This document shows positions 25,668 through 34,658 of a stretch of DNA of 64,000 nucleotides, one piece after another. How positions within the stretch are numbered: the first letter of the stretch is position 1; the number at the start of each line of letters is the position of its first letter. The DNA is from Gordonia rubripertincta (GTDB lineage Bacteria > Actinomycetota > Actinomycetes > Mycobacteriales > Mycobacteriaceae), in assembly GCF_038024875.1 (NCBI RefSeq), contig NZ_CP136136.1, positions 2,046,001 through 2,110,000 of the forward strand, in the 5' to 3' direction. The notes below the pieces were generated by a model. The model searched no databases and was not told the DNA's origin. It was given only the letters and a program-made list of their open reading frames with translations. A program made the translations under genes and the position numbers.

Positions 25668-27854
25668 GTGACTATCGCCACGTCCCCCGAACAACAAGCC
25701 GTATGCCACAGTATCGAGTCCTGGGCGCGCGCCGCGAAGGTGACCGAACTCGTCCGTTCCGACCTCGACAAGCCGCGCGACCAGTGGACACAGCTGTTCG
25801 GTCAGCTCGCGGAGTTCGGTGTGTTCGCGGCCGCGGTGCCGGAGGTGTCCGGTGGCCTCGGGGCGGGATTCGTCGACGTCGCGGCGATGGTCGAGCAGTG
25901 TGGCATCGAATTGGTCCCGGGGCCCGTCGTCCCGACGGTGACCGCTGCTCTAGCGCTCGCCACCAGCGCCGATGCCCGGGCGCAGGCGCTCCTCGACCAG
26001 GTTCTCGAAGGTGCGGTACCCGTCGTGACGCCGGTCGCGAGCCACGCCGGCGGGGCGGCCGCACCGCTGTCCGACGCCCTCGACCTCGGGCTCGTCGGCG
26101 GCTACTCCGAGGGTGTCGCGGTCCTCGCGGCGCTCGACGTCCCCGGTCGCGACGGTCGCTGGTGGATCCTCCCGCCGAACGTCGGCAGCGCCGACATCGC
26201 GCCGGAGGCCCCGCTCGACGGCACCACCTCGGTGGCCCGCGTGCGGCTGACCGGTGTCACCGCCGACGATCTCGTCGAACTGCCCGATGCGCCCCTCGTC
26301 GAGGGACTGCTGTCGGCGACCCTTGCTGCGTATCAGAGCGGCGCCACCCGCTGGACCCTCGGCACCGCGGTCGACTACGCCAAGGTCCGCACACAGTTCG
26401 GTGCGCCGATCGGATCGTTCCAGGCGATCAAGCACATCTGTGCCGAGATGCTCTGCCGCAGCGAAGAGGTCACGGCCGTCGCATGGGACGTGGCCGGTGC
26501 GGTCGACGAGGTGCTCAACGCCTCCTCCGACGAACTCGCCTCTGCGCGAGAACAACTCGAGATCAGCCGGCTCGCCGCCGACGTCGTGGTGGCCCAGGCG
26601 CCCGCTGCCACGGCCAAGGACTGCATCCAGGTGCTCGGCGGGATCGGGTTCACCTTCGAACACGACGCGCATCTCTACCTGCGGTCCGCACTCGCCGCGC
26701 AGGCGGCTCTGGACCACGCGCACGATGCCGCCACCGCGCTCGCCGACCGCGGGCTCGCCGGTGCACGCCGGCGCTTCGCCCTCGACCTGTCGCAGGTCGA
26801 GGACAAGCGGAACGAGGTCCGCGAGACGGTCGCACGCATCGCGGCGGCCGACGCCGACGACCAGCGGCGCGTCCTCGCCGAGACCGGTTACCTCACCCCG
26901 CACTGGCCGGCGCCGTACGGACTCGGTGCCGATGCGGCCCTGCAGTTGCTCATCGACACCGAACTCGACGCGGCCGGCGTCGTCCGGCCCGACCTCGTCA
27001 TCGGCGCCTGGGCGATTCCGACGATCCTGTCCCACGGCACCGACGCGCAGCGCGAACGCTTCGTCGCCCCGACCCTCGCCGGCGAGATCGTCTGGTGCCA
27101 GCTGTTCAGCGAACCGGAGGCCGGTTCCGACCTCGCCGCGCTGCGAACCAAGGCGGAGCGCGTCGACGGCGGCTGGAAGCTGTCCGGTCAGAAGATCTGG
27201 ACCTCGCAGGCGCACAACGCGCAGTGGGCCATCTGTCTGGCGCGCACCGACGCCGAGGCCCCCAAGAACAAGGGGATCACCTACTTCCTCGTCGACATGT
27301 CCTCGCCGGGCATCGATATCCGGCCGCTCCGCGAGCTGACCGGTCGCGCCAACTTCAACGAGGTCTTCCTCGACGACGTCGTCGTGCCCGACGACTGCGT
27401 GGTCGGCGAGGTGAACAACGGCTGGCGGTTGGCCCGCACGACCCTCGCGAACGAACGCGTCGCGATGGGCGGGTCCGGGCTCGGCAAGGAGATGGAGTCG
27501 CTGCTGCGTCAGGTGCAGGGCATGACGCGCGACCTCTCCGACGCCGAACGGGTGGCACTCGGCAGCCAGTTCGCCGACGCACATGTCGGTCGGGTCCTCG
27601 ACGCCCGTGCCGCCACTCAGCAGCTCGCCGGACTCGACCCGGGTGCGCTGTCCAGCGTCCGCAAACTGATCGGTGTGCAGCACCGCCAGTCGGTGCCCGA
27701 TCTCGCCCTGCGGCTCCTCGGCGTGCAGGGCCTGGCGGCCACCGATGCGTCCGACGCGGTGCTGCAGAACCGCTGTCTGTCGATCGCCGGTGGAACGACC
27801 CAGATCCTCAAGACCGCGGCGGCGGAACGCATTCTCGGTTTGCCGCGCGGCTGA
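25668..27854 (+). CDS. fadE34: FadE34-type fused acyl-CoA dehydrogenase
   Basis: Product of 728 aa, two acyl-CoA dehydrogenase domains in one chain: residues about 1-350 (ending GIGFTFEHDAHLYLR) and about 370-728 (CQLFSEPEAGSDLAALRTKA; GVQGLAATDASDAVLQNRCL). This is the layout of mycobacterial FadE34 (ChsE3), which dehydrogenates the C5 or C3 sterol side-chain CoA ester; FAD is the cofactor. The GTG start (25668) follows AGAGGATCACTC. It is alone after the KstR operator; the next operon has its own operator. Confidence 0.9.
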   Translation: MTIATSPEQQAVCHSIESWARAAKVTELVRSDLDKPRDQWTQLFGQLAEFGVFAAAVPEVSGGLGAGFVDVAAMVEQCGIELVPGPVVPTVTAALALATSADARAQALLDQVLEGAVPVVTPVASHAGGAAAPLSDALDLGLVGGYSEGVAVLAALDVPGRDGRWWILPPNVGSADIAPEAPLDGTTSVARVRLTGVTADDLVELPDAPLVEGLLSATLAAYQSGATRWTLGTAVDYAKVRTQFGAPIGSFQAIKHICAEMLCRSEEVTAVAWDVAGAVDEVLNASSDELASAREQLEISRLAADVVVAQAPAATAKDCIQVLGGIGFTFEHDAHLYLRSALAAQAALDHAHDAATALADRGLAGARRRFALDLSQVEDKRNEVRETVARIAAADADDQRRVLAETGYLTPHWPAPYGLGADAALQLLIDTELDAAGVVRPDLVIGAWAIPTILSHGTDAQRERFVAPTLAGEIVWCQLFSEPEAGSDLAALRTKAERVDGGWKLSGQKIWTSQAHNAQWAICLARTDAEAPKNKGITYFLVDMSSPGIDIRPLRELTGRANFNEVFLDDVVVPDDCVVGEVNNGWRLARTTLANERVAMGGSGLGKEMESLLRQVQGMTRDLSDAERVALGSQFADAHVGRVLDARAATQQLAGLDPGALSSVRKLIGVQHRQSVPDLALRLLGVQGLAATDASDAVLQNRCLSIAGGTTQILKTAAAERILGLPRG

Positions 27855-27923
27855 CCGGTCCAGGCTGCGCGAAACCGCAGATAAAGCCGGATCTCTACCC
27901 CCGGATGCGCCGACTCTGATACA

Positions 27924-27941
27924 ACTAGAACAAGTTCTAGT
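27924..27941. promoter_or_regulatory. KstR operator upstream of fadE28
   Basis: ACTAGAACAAGTTCTAGT is an 18-bp palindrome (one central mismatch pair) containing TNNAACNNGTTNNA exactly. It lies 33 bp before the fadE28 start. Confidence 0.9.
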
Positions 27942-27973
27942 TCTGTAGTTCGCGCACGGTGAGGAGACGCAGG

Positions 27974-29098
27974 GTGGACTTTGCCCTGGACGGCACGGCG
28001 ATCGCGGTTCGCGACGTCGCGGAGGACGTGTTCGCACGACGACAACCCGACTGGGAGTCGACCTTCGGCAGGCGGGATTCCGGCGAGTCGGGAGCAGGTG
28101 AGCGGGTCGGCGGCTTCGATGCCGAGACCTGGCAGGCGCTCGTCGACGCCGGGTTGCTCGCGTTGCCGTTACCGGCCGACCACGACGGTGACGACGTCGA
28201 CGAGGCGGGACTCCTGCCGCTGTTCCGCCGGATGGGGCGCGCCGCCGCGGTGACCCCGGCGCTCGGCACCCTGACCGCCGCGCTCGTCCTCGCCCGGGCT
28301 GCCGGCGACGGTGGGGACGTGTGGTCGCGCTGGGCCGAGTCCCTGACCGCCGGACGCTGGGCCGCCATCGCGATCGGCGAACACGGCGACCCGCTGACAC
28401 CGACGCCCCAGACGAGCGTCCGGGGCGGGCGACTCAACGGCACCAAGGTCGGGGTCCTGCACGCCGAGGGTGCCTCGGTCCTCCTCGTCACGTCCGACGC
28501 CGGCGTCGTGGCCGTGCCCCCGACGGCCGACGGTGTCACTCTCACCCGTACCCCGTCATCTAGCGGGTGGGGCGAGTACACGATCAGCTTCGACGACGTC
28601 GCCGTCGACGATGCCGATGTCATCAGTCGTGAGTTGGCGGTCCTGCGCGATCGCTATCGGCTCGCGCTGTGCGCCTACGCCGACGGTCTGGTCGCCGGGG
28701 CCACCCGGCTCACCGCCGACCACGTCTCGACGCGCGAACAGTTCGGCAAGCCGATCGCGCTGTTCCAGGCCGTCGGTCAGCAGCTCGCCGACATCTACGT
28801 CGTCGGTCGGTCGATGGAGCTGTCGACCACCGCCGCTGCCTGGCGTCTCTCCGAAGGCCTGGACGCCGCAACCGATCTCGGCGTCGCCGCCTACTGGCTC
28901 GCCGAGGAGATCCCGCCGACCCTGCGGACGATGACCCATCTGCACGGCGGTATCGGCGTGGACATCACCTATCCGCTGCACCGGTACTTCTCCGTCGCCA
29001 AGGACCTCGCCCGCCTGGTGGGTGGGGCCGCGGTGCGGCTCGACGAACTCGCCGACATCACCGAGGGCGCTGCCCCGGCCGACCGAGCACAGGGGTGA
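27974..29098 (+). CDS. fadE28: FadE28 (ChsE1) acyl-CoA dehydrogenase subunit
   Basis: Product of 374 aa, acyl-CoA dehydrogenase fold: middle beta domain around AIAIGEHGDP, then the C-terminal helical domain with REQFGKPIALFQAVGQQLAD and HLHGGIGVDITYPLHRYF. In mycobacteria FadE28 pairs with FadE29 as an alpha2beta2 enzyme that dehydrogenates 3-oxo-4-pregnene-20-carboxyl-CoA, the last side-chain step. Position and order (fadE28, fadE29, chsH2, chsH1, ltp2) match the igr operon exactly. The GTG at 27974 follows GAGGAGACGCAGG and is preferred to a GTG 15 bp earlier. No cyp125 gene precedes it here. Confidence 0.88.
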   Translation: MDFALDGTAIAVRDVAEDVFARRQPDWESTFGRRDSGESGAGERVGGFDAETWQALVDAGLLALPLPADHDGDDVDEAGLLPLFRRMGRAAAVTPALGTLTAALVLARAAGDGGDVWSRWAESLTAGRWAAIAIGEHGDPLTPTPQTSVRGGRLNGTKVGVLHAEGASVLLVTSDAGVVAVPPTADGVTLTRTPSSSGWGEYTISFDDVAVDDADVISRELAVLRDRYRLALCAYADGLVAGATRLTADHVSTREQFGKPIALFQAVGQQLADIYVVGRSMELSTTAAAWRLSEGLDAATDLGVAAYWLAEEIPPTLRTMTHLHGGIGVDITYPLHRYFSVAKDLARLVGGAAVRLDELADITEGAAPADRAQG

Positions 29099-29100
29099 GC

Positions 29101-30264
29101 ATGTTCATCGATCTGACGCCCGAGCAGCGCGCGCTGCGCGAGGAACTCCGGGAGTATTTCGCCGACCTGGTGACCCCGGACGAAGCGAAGGTCATGCTGA
29201 CCGAGCGGCACGGACCCACGTACCGCAAGGTCATCAAGCGGATGGGCGACGACGGCTGGCTCGGTGTGGGTTGGCCGAAGGAGTTCGGCGGCAAGGGCTT
29301 CGGGGAGATCGAACAGCAGATCTTCACCAATGAGGCCGTCCGCGCCGACGTCCCGCTGCCGTCGGTCACCCTGCAGACCGTCGGCCCGACCCTGCAGGTC
29401 CACGGCACCGAGGAGCAGAAGCGCAAGTTCCTGCCCGCGATCCTGGCCGGCGACGTGCACTTCGCCATCGGCTACACCGAACCCGAGGCAGGTACCGACC
29501 TGGCGTCGCTGAGCACCACCGCCGTGCTCGACGGCGACCACTATGTGGTCAACGGCCAGAAGATCTTCACCACCGGTGGCCACGACGCCGACTACATCTG
29601 GCTGGCCGTGCGCACCGACAAGGACGCGCCCAAGCACAAGGGCATCTCGATCCTCATCGTGGACACCACGGATCCCGGGTTCAGCTGGACGCCGATCATC
29701 ACCGCCGACGGCGCCCACCACGTGAATGCCACCTACTACCAGGACGTGAAGGTCCCGGTGTCGATGCGCGTGGGCGAGGAGGGTGACGGTTGGAAGCTGA
29801 TCACCACCCAGCTCAACCACGAACGCGTCATGCTCGGACCGGCCGGACGCATCGACGGTCTGGCGGCTCGACTCCGCGCCTGGACTCAGCGTCCGGGTCC
29901 CGACGGCACCGTGATCGCGAAGCATCCCGACGTGCGGCGTGCCCTGGCCACCATCGACGCCTACGGCCGGATCAACGAACTGCTCAACTGGCAGGTCGCC
30001 TCCACCGGTGAGGCGATCTCCATGGCCGACGCCGCCGCGACGAAGGTGTTCTCCACCGAACGCATCCAGTCGGTGTGCCGGATGGCCAACGAGATCATCG
30101 GCCGCTACGGCGATTTCACCGACCCCGAGACCGCCGCTCTGGTGGACTGGCTCGACGTCCAGCAGAAGCGTCACGTCGTCATCACCTTCGGCGGCGGGGT
30201 CAACGAGGTCATGCGCGACATGATCGCCACCGCCGGTCTCGGACTCCCGAGGTCGAAGCGTTGA
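29101..30264 (+). CDS. fadE29: FadE29 (ChsE2) acyl-CoA dehydrogenase subunit
   Basis: Product of 387 aa, the same length as the mycobacterial protein. GYTEPEAGTDLASLSTTA and GQKIFTTGGHDADYIWLAV form the flavin/substrate beta domain; LLNWQVASTGEAISMADAAATKVFSTE is in the helical C-domain. It is the partner of FadE28 in the dehydrogenase of the pregnene-carboxyl-CoA side chain. Two bases separate it from fadE28 and its TGA overlaps the TTG start of chsH2. Confidence 0.92.
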   Translation: MFIDLTPEQRALREELREYFADLVTPDEAKVMLTERHGPTYRKVIKRMGDDGWLGVGWPKEFGGKGFGEIEQQIFTNEAVRADVPLPSVTLQTVGPTLQVHGTEEQKRKFLPAILAGDVHFAIGYTEPEAGTDLASLSTTAVLDGDHYVVNGQKIFTTGGHDADYIWLAVRTDKDAPKHKGISILIVDTTDPGFSWTPIITADGAHHVNATYYQDVKVPVSMRVGEEGDGWKLITTQLNHERVMLGPAGRIDGLAARLRAWTQRPGPDGTVIAKHPDVRRALATIDAYGRINELLNWQVASTGEAISMADAAATKVFSTERIQSVCRMANEIIGRYGDFTDPETAALVDWLDVQQKRHVVITFGGGVNEVMRDMIATAGLGLPRSKR

Positions 30265-31313
30265 GCGCCCCCGAGCTGACCGGTACCGAGCTGACCGGAG
30301 ACGAGGCGATCCGCGCTGCGGCGCAGGCGATCATGGACGACGGTGCGAGCGCACCGGTTCGTGGGCGCGACCCGATCAATCAGCCGATGATCAACAATTG
30401 GGTCGAGGCGATGGGCGACGAGAACCCCATCTACGTCGACGACGCCGCGGCGCGTGCTGCGGGGCATCCGGGTGTGGTGGCACCGCCGGCGATGGCCCAG
30501 GTGTGGACGATGCGCGGGCTCAACGGTGTACGCACGGCCGACGATCCGCTCGGTCGTGCGTCGCAACTGTTCGACGAGGCAGGGTTCACCTCGGTTGTCG
30601 CCACCAACTGCGACACTGTCTACCACCGCTACACGCGGCCGGGGGAAGAGGTGTCCCTGTCAGCCGAACTCCTCGAGGTCGTCGGCCCCAAGAACACCGC
30701 GCTCGGCGAGGGCTGGTTCTTCACGACTCGCAACGTGTGGTCGGTGCCTGACGAGAACGGTGCAGACGAGGTCGTTGCGGAGATGCGGTTCCGCATCCTC
30801 AAGTTCCGGCCGGCCGCGAAGGACGCTGCACCCGAGACGGTTTCGTCGGTACCCGGCGATCTCGACCCGGCGCGGCTGCTCAAGCCGAGCGTCTCACGCG
30901 ACACCGCTTTCTTCTGGGAGGGCGTGGCGGCACACGAGCTGCGCATCCAGCGCGACGGCGAGGGCGCGCTGCGACACCCGCCGGTCCCGGCGACCTGGAA
31001 GCCCCGCGTGGCCGACGGATCGGTGCCGGAGACCGACTACGTCGTCGCATCGGGAACCGGAACCGTCTACAGCTATGTGGTCCATCGTGCCCCCAAGGTC
31101 CCCGGCCGGCAGCTGCCGTTCGTCGTCGCCCTCGTCGAGCTCGACGAAGGTGTGCGGATGCTGGGAGAACTGCGGGGCGCCGAACCGGAGGACGTCGAGA
31201 TCGGCATGCGGGTGCGGGTGACCTTCCTGGACTTCCCGGCCCGCGACGACGCGGGGACGCCGGCGTGGACGCTGTACGCCTGGGAGCCGGCGAGCGAAGG
31301 GGGAGAAGCATGA
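30261..31313 (+). CDS. chsH2: ChsH2, MaoC-like / DUF35 fusion subunit
   Basis: Product of 350 aa. Residues about 20-190 are a hot-dog MaoC-like domain (NWVEAMGDENPIYVDDAAA); about 215-350 are DUF35 (VYSYVVHRAPKVPGRQLPFV, then GMRVRVTFLDF, the OB-fold). In the mycobacterial system ChsH1-ChsH2 hydrates the C22 double bond and the DUF35 part binds the aldolase Ltp2. The TTG start overlaps the fadE29 stop (TTGA). The segment that usually holds the DUF35 Cys4 zinc ribbon reads LRIQRDGEGALRHPPVPATW and has no Cys. Confidence 0.9.
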   Translation: MSAPELTGTELTGDEAIRAAAQAIMDDGASAPVRGRDPINQPMINNWVEAMGDENPIYVDDAAARAAGHPGVVAPPAMAQVWTMRGLNGVRTADDPLGRASQLFDEAGFTSVVATNCDTVYHRYTRPGEEVSLSAELLEVVGPKNTALGEGWFFTTRNVWSVPDENGADEVVAEMRFRILKFRPAAKDAAPETVSSVPGDLDPARLLKPSVSRDTAFFWEGVAAHELRIQRDGEGALRHPPVPATWKPRVADGSVPETDYVVASGTGTVYSYVVHRAPKVPGRQLPFVVALVELDEGVRMLGELRGAEPEDVEIGMRVRVTFLDFPARDDAGTPAWTLYAWEPASEGGEA

Positions 31314-31753
31314 CCAGTGTCGCCACTCCGGCGGTGAGCGTCGGAACCGCCCTGCCGCCCTTGGTCGTCGATGCGACCCCGACCTTCGTCGTCGCGACGG
31401 CACTCGCCACCCGCGACTTCCAGGATGTGCACCACGACCGCGACCTCGCGCAGGCCAAGGGGTCCAAGGACATCTTCGTCAACATCCTGACCGACACCGG
31501 TCTGGTGGAACGGTTCGTCACCGACTGGGCGGGTCCCACCGCCCGAATCCGTTCGATCGCACTGAAACTGGGCGTGCCGTGGTACGCCTACGATTCGGTC
31601 ACCTTCACCGGTGAGGTCACCGAGATCGCCGACGACGGCCTGCTGACGGTCGCCGTCACCGGAACCAATTCGCTGGGTAAGCACGTCATCTCGACCGTCA
31701 CCCTCACCATCGGCGAGGGTGCCTCGGATACGACACAGGGGGAGGGCCACTGA
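31310..31753 (+). CDS. chsH1: ChsH1, MaoC-like hydratase subunit
   Basis: Product of 147 aa, a single hot-dog domain; the sequence TRDFQDVHHDRDLAQAKGSK carries the Asp/His hydratase pair. It forms the heteromeric hydratase with ChsH2 that adds water to the steroid 17(20)-enoyl-CoA. Start and stop overlap the neighbours by four (ATGA) and one base respectively, showing tight coupling in the igr-type operon. Confidence 0.92.
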   Translation: MTSVATPAVSVGTALPPLVVDATPTFVVATALATRDFQDVHHDRDLAQAKGSKDIFVNILTDTGLVERFVTDWAGPTARIRSIALKLGVPWYAYDSVTFTGEVTEIADDGLLTVAVTGTNSLGKHVISTVTLTIGEGASDTTQGEGH

Positions 31754-32925
31754 TGGGCGGGCTGTCCGGACAGGCGGCGATCGCCGGCATCGGGGCCACC
31801 GAGTTCTCCAAGGACTCCGGGCGCAGCGAGCTGCGGCTCGCGGCGGAGGCGGTGTCGGCGGCGATCGCCGATGCGGGTCTGACCCCGGCCGACGTCGATG
31901 GACTCGTCACGTTCACCATGGACACCAACAGCGAGATCTCGGTCGCCCGGGCCGTCGGAATCCCCGAGCTCACCTACTTCTCGCGGATCCACTACGGCGG
32001 CGGCGCAGCCTGCGCGACCGTGCAGCAGGCCGCGATGGCGGTGGCGACCGGGGTCGCCGACGTCGTCGTCGCCTACCGTGCGTTCAACGAACGGTCGGGA
32101 CTGCGGTTCGGACAGGTGAATTCGGCGGTCGCCAACCAGGAGAACTCCTCGGGTACCGAGAACGCCTTTAGCTATCCGCACGGGTTGTCGACGCCGGCGG
32201 CGTTCGTCGCGATGATCGCCCAGCGGTACATGCACGACTACGGCGCCACCAGTGAGGATTTCGGCCGTATCGCGGTCGTCGACCGCAAGCACGCCGCAGT
32301 CAATCCCGATGCCTTCTTCTACGAGAAGCCGATCACGCTGGAAGACCACCAGAACTCCCGGTACATCGCCGAGCCGTTGCATCTGCTCGATTGCTGCCAG
32401 GAGTCCGACGGCGGTGTCGCGCTGGTGATCGTGTCGGCCGAGCGCGCCAAGGATCTGCCGCACACGCCGGCCGTGATCGCCGCGGCCGCAGCAGGGTCGG
32501 CGGCCGACCAGTTCATCATGACCAGCTACTACCGCGACGAATTGGCATCGCTGCCCGAGATGGGTCTCGTCGGACGGCAGCTGTGGTCGCAGTCCGGCCT
32601 CGGTCCCGCGGACATGGACATGGCCGTCCTGTACGACCACTTCACCCCGTACACGCTCCTCCAGCTCGAGGAGCTGGGTTTCTGCGGACGCGGGGAGGCC
32701 AAGGACTTCGTCCGTGAGCCCGGTGCGCTGGAGGTGGGCGGCCGCCTGCCGCTCAACACCCACGGCGGCCAGCTCGGCGAGGCCTACATCCACGGCATGA
32801 ACGGCATCGCCGAAGCCGTCCGTCAGATCCGGGGTACCTCCGTCAACCAGGTCGACGACGCCGCGAAGGTCGTCGTCACCGCCGGAACCGGCGTCCCCAC
32901 AAGCGGGTTGGTGCTCACCGCATGA
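31753..32925 (+). CDS. ltp2: Ltp2, thiolase-like retro-aldolase
   Basis: Product of 390 aa with the thiolase fold of the lipid-transfer-protein group: AIAGIGATEFSKDSGRSE at the N-terminus, HYGGGAACATVQQAAMA, and the terminal GGQLGEAYIHGMNGIAEAVRQ. Ltp2 cleaves the 17-hydroxy-pregnene-carboxyl-CoA to androstenedione and propionyl-CoA together with the DUF35 domain of ChsH2. Its ATG shares a base with the chsH1 stop. A gap of 82 bp follows before the ligase gene. Confidence 0.93.
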   Translation: MGGLSGQAAIAGIGATEFSKDSGRSELRLAAEAVSAAIADAGLTPADVDGLVTFTMDTNSEISVARAVGIPELTYFSRIHYGGGAACATVQQAAMAVATGVADVVVAYRAFNERSGLRFGQVNSAVANQENSSGTENAFSYPHGLSTPAAFVAMIAQRYMHDYGATSEDFGRIAVVDRKHAAVNPDAFFYEKPITLEDHQNSRYIAEPLHLLDCCQESDGGVALVIVSAERAKDLPHTPAVIAAAAAGSAADQFIMTSYYRDELASLPEMGLVGRQLWSQSGLGPADMDMAVLYDHFTPYTLLQLEELGFCGRGEAKDFVREPGALEVGGRLPLNTHGGQLGEAYIHGMNGIAEAVRQIRGTSVNQVDDAAKVVVTAGTGVPTSGLVLTA

Positions 32926-33007
32926 CCGGAACCACAGCCATCACCCACATCAGTCCAGACCAGCCAGTCCAGTGCAACAACTCTCTTGAGAACGAGGAGC
33001 GCGCAGA

Positions 33008-34639
33008 ATGAAGTTCAACCTCGCCGATGTCTTCGAGACGGTCGCCGATGCGGTGCCCGAGCGGATCGCGCTCAGCTACCAGGGCCGCCAGATCAGCTAC
33101 GCCGAACTCGACCGGCTGTCCAACCAGGTGGCACACCTGCTCGCGGGTTCGGGAATCGGCGCCTTCGACAACGTCGCACTGTTCCTCAAGAACAGCGTCG
33201 AACACGTCACCAGCCTCCTCGGCCTCCTGAAGGTCCGCGCGGTACCGGTCAACATCAACTACCGGTACACCAACGCCGAACTGCAGTACATCTTCGACAA
33301 CTCCGATTCGCGCGCGATCATCGTCGAACTCCCCGAGCACCAGCGCAGCGTCGCCGCGCTGCTCGCCGAGACGCCCACCGTCCGAACGGTGTTCGTCATC
33401 GGAGACGTCGTCGAGGAACTCACTGCGGCCGTCGCAGACCTGCCCGACGGACGCACCGTCGAGATCGTGTCCTTCGCCGACGCCGAGTCCAAGCCGGACA
33501 ACCGCGACTTCGAGCCGCGCAACGGCGAAGAGCTGTACCTGCTCTACACCGGTGGCACCACGGGTTATCCCAAGGGCGTCATGTGGCAGCACGACGACTT
33601 CTTCCGCAAGCCGCTGTCGGGTGGCAACCCCTACGGGGATCCCCGCAAGGATCTCGAGGAGATCGGCACGGCGGTCAAGGATTTCCCGTCGATCGCGTTC
33701 CTGCTGGCGGCCCCGCTCATGCACGGCGCGGCGTCGTATTCGCTGTTCACCTTCTTCACCCTCGGCGGTCGCCTGGTGATCCAGCGCGACTTCGACCCGG
33801 AGGCCATCGTCACCGAGGTCGAGAAGGAGAAGGTCAACATCGTCCTCATCGTCGGCGACGCCATGGGCATGCCGCTGGTCGAGGAGCTGGAGAAGCGGAA
33901 GGACTCCGTCGACCTGTCGTCGATGTTCTCCATCACCTCCGGTGGTGCGATCTGGTCGCAGCATGTGCGTGACCGCATGCTCGCGGTGAAGCCGGATCTG
34001 GTGTTGCGCGACAACTTCGGCGCGTCCGAGTCGGGCAACGACGGCGAGATCATGATGGACGACAACGGCAACCTGAAGGTGCCGCCGACCGACCGCATGA
34101 TGGTCGTCGACGAGAGTCTCAACAAGATCGAGCCGGGCTCGGGCGACGTCGGGTACATCGCGCGCATCGGCAACGTTCCCCTCGGCTACTACAAGGACGA
34201 GGAGAAGACCGCCAAGACCTTCCCGACGCTGCCGGACGGCACCCGCATCTCGATCCTGGGTGACATGGGCACCGTCGAGGCCGACGGTTCGATCGTCTTC
34301 CTCGGCCGCGGCTCGCAGTGCATCAACACCGGCGGCGAGAAGGTCTACGCCGAAGAGGTCGAGGCCACCCTGCACGCGCATCCGGCGGTCGCCGACGCGC
34401 TGGTCGTCCCGGTCCCCGACGAGAAGTACGGCCAGCGGGTCGCCGCGGTGATCTCACTCGCCGAGGGTGCCGAGGAGCCGTCGCTCGAGGAGATCCAGGA
34501 GCACTGCCGCGAGACCCTCGCCCGCTACAAGGTCCCGCGCACCGTCGTGTTCGTCGACGAGGTCAAGCGCACGCCGGCCGGCAAGGCCGACTACCGCTGG
34601 GCCAAGGCGGAAGCGGCCAAGGAGAGCACTCCCGTCTGA
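33008..34639 (+). CDS. Acyl-CoA ligase of the FadD19 family
   Basis: Product of 543 aa, adenylate-forming: P-loop YLLYTGGTTGYPKGVMW, DNFGASESGNDG (A5 region), GDMGTVEADGSIVFLGRG (A7/A8 region), and the C-terminal Lys in RTPAGKADYRWAKAE. The block order and the ending resemble FadD19 (steroid side-chain CoA ligase) more than general fatty-acyl ligases, and the gene follows ltp2, so steroid carboxylates are the likely substrate. A FadD17-type role cannot be excluded. The ATG follows GAGGAGCGCAGA. It is convergent with the transporter gene, 19 bp away. Confidence 0.85.
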   Translation: MKFNLADVFETVADAVPERIALSYQGRQISYAELDRLSNQVAHLLAGSGIGAFDNVALFLKNSVEHVTSLLGLLKVRAVPVNINYRYTNAELQYIFDNSDSRAIIVELPEHQRSVAALLAETPTVRTVFVIGDVVEELTAAVADLPDGRTVEIVSFADAESKPDNRDFEPRNGEELYLLYTGGTTGYPKGVMWQHDDFFRKPLSGGNPYGDPRKDLEEIGTAVKDFPSIAFLLAAPLMHGAASYSLFTFFTLGGRLVIQRDFDPEAIVTEVEKEKVNIVLIVGDAMGMPLVEELEKRKDSVDLSSMFSITSGGAIWSQHVRDRMLAVKPDLVLRDNFGASESGNDGEIMMDDNGNLKVPPTDRMMVVDESLNKIEPGSGDVGYIARIGNVPLGYYKDEEKTAKTFPTLPDGTRISILGDMGTVEADGSIVFLGRGSQCINTGGEKVYAEEVEATLHAHPAVADALVVPVPDEKYGQRVAAVISLAEGAEEPSLEEIQEHCRETLARYKVPRTVVFVDEVKRTPAGKADYRWAKAEAAKESTPV

Positions 34640-34658
34640 CCGGAGGCAGAGGGGGCGC

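Noticed and set aside
25950..28400. Long open reverse frame opposite fadE34
   Set aside because: Arg/Val/Gly-rich shadow of the real gene, no family motifs.
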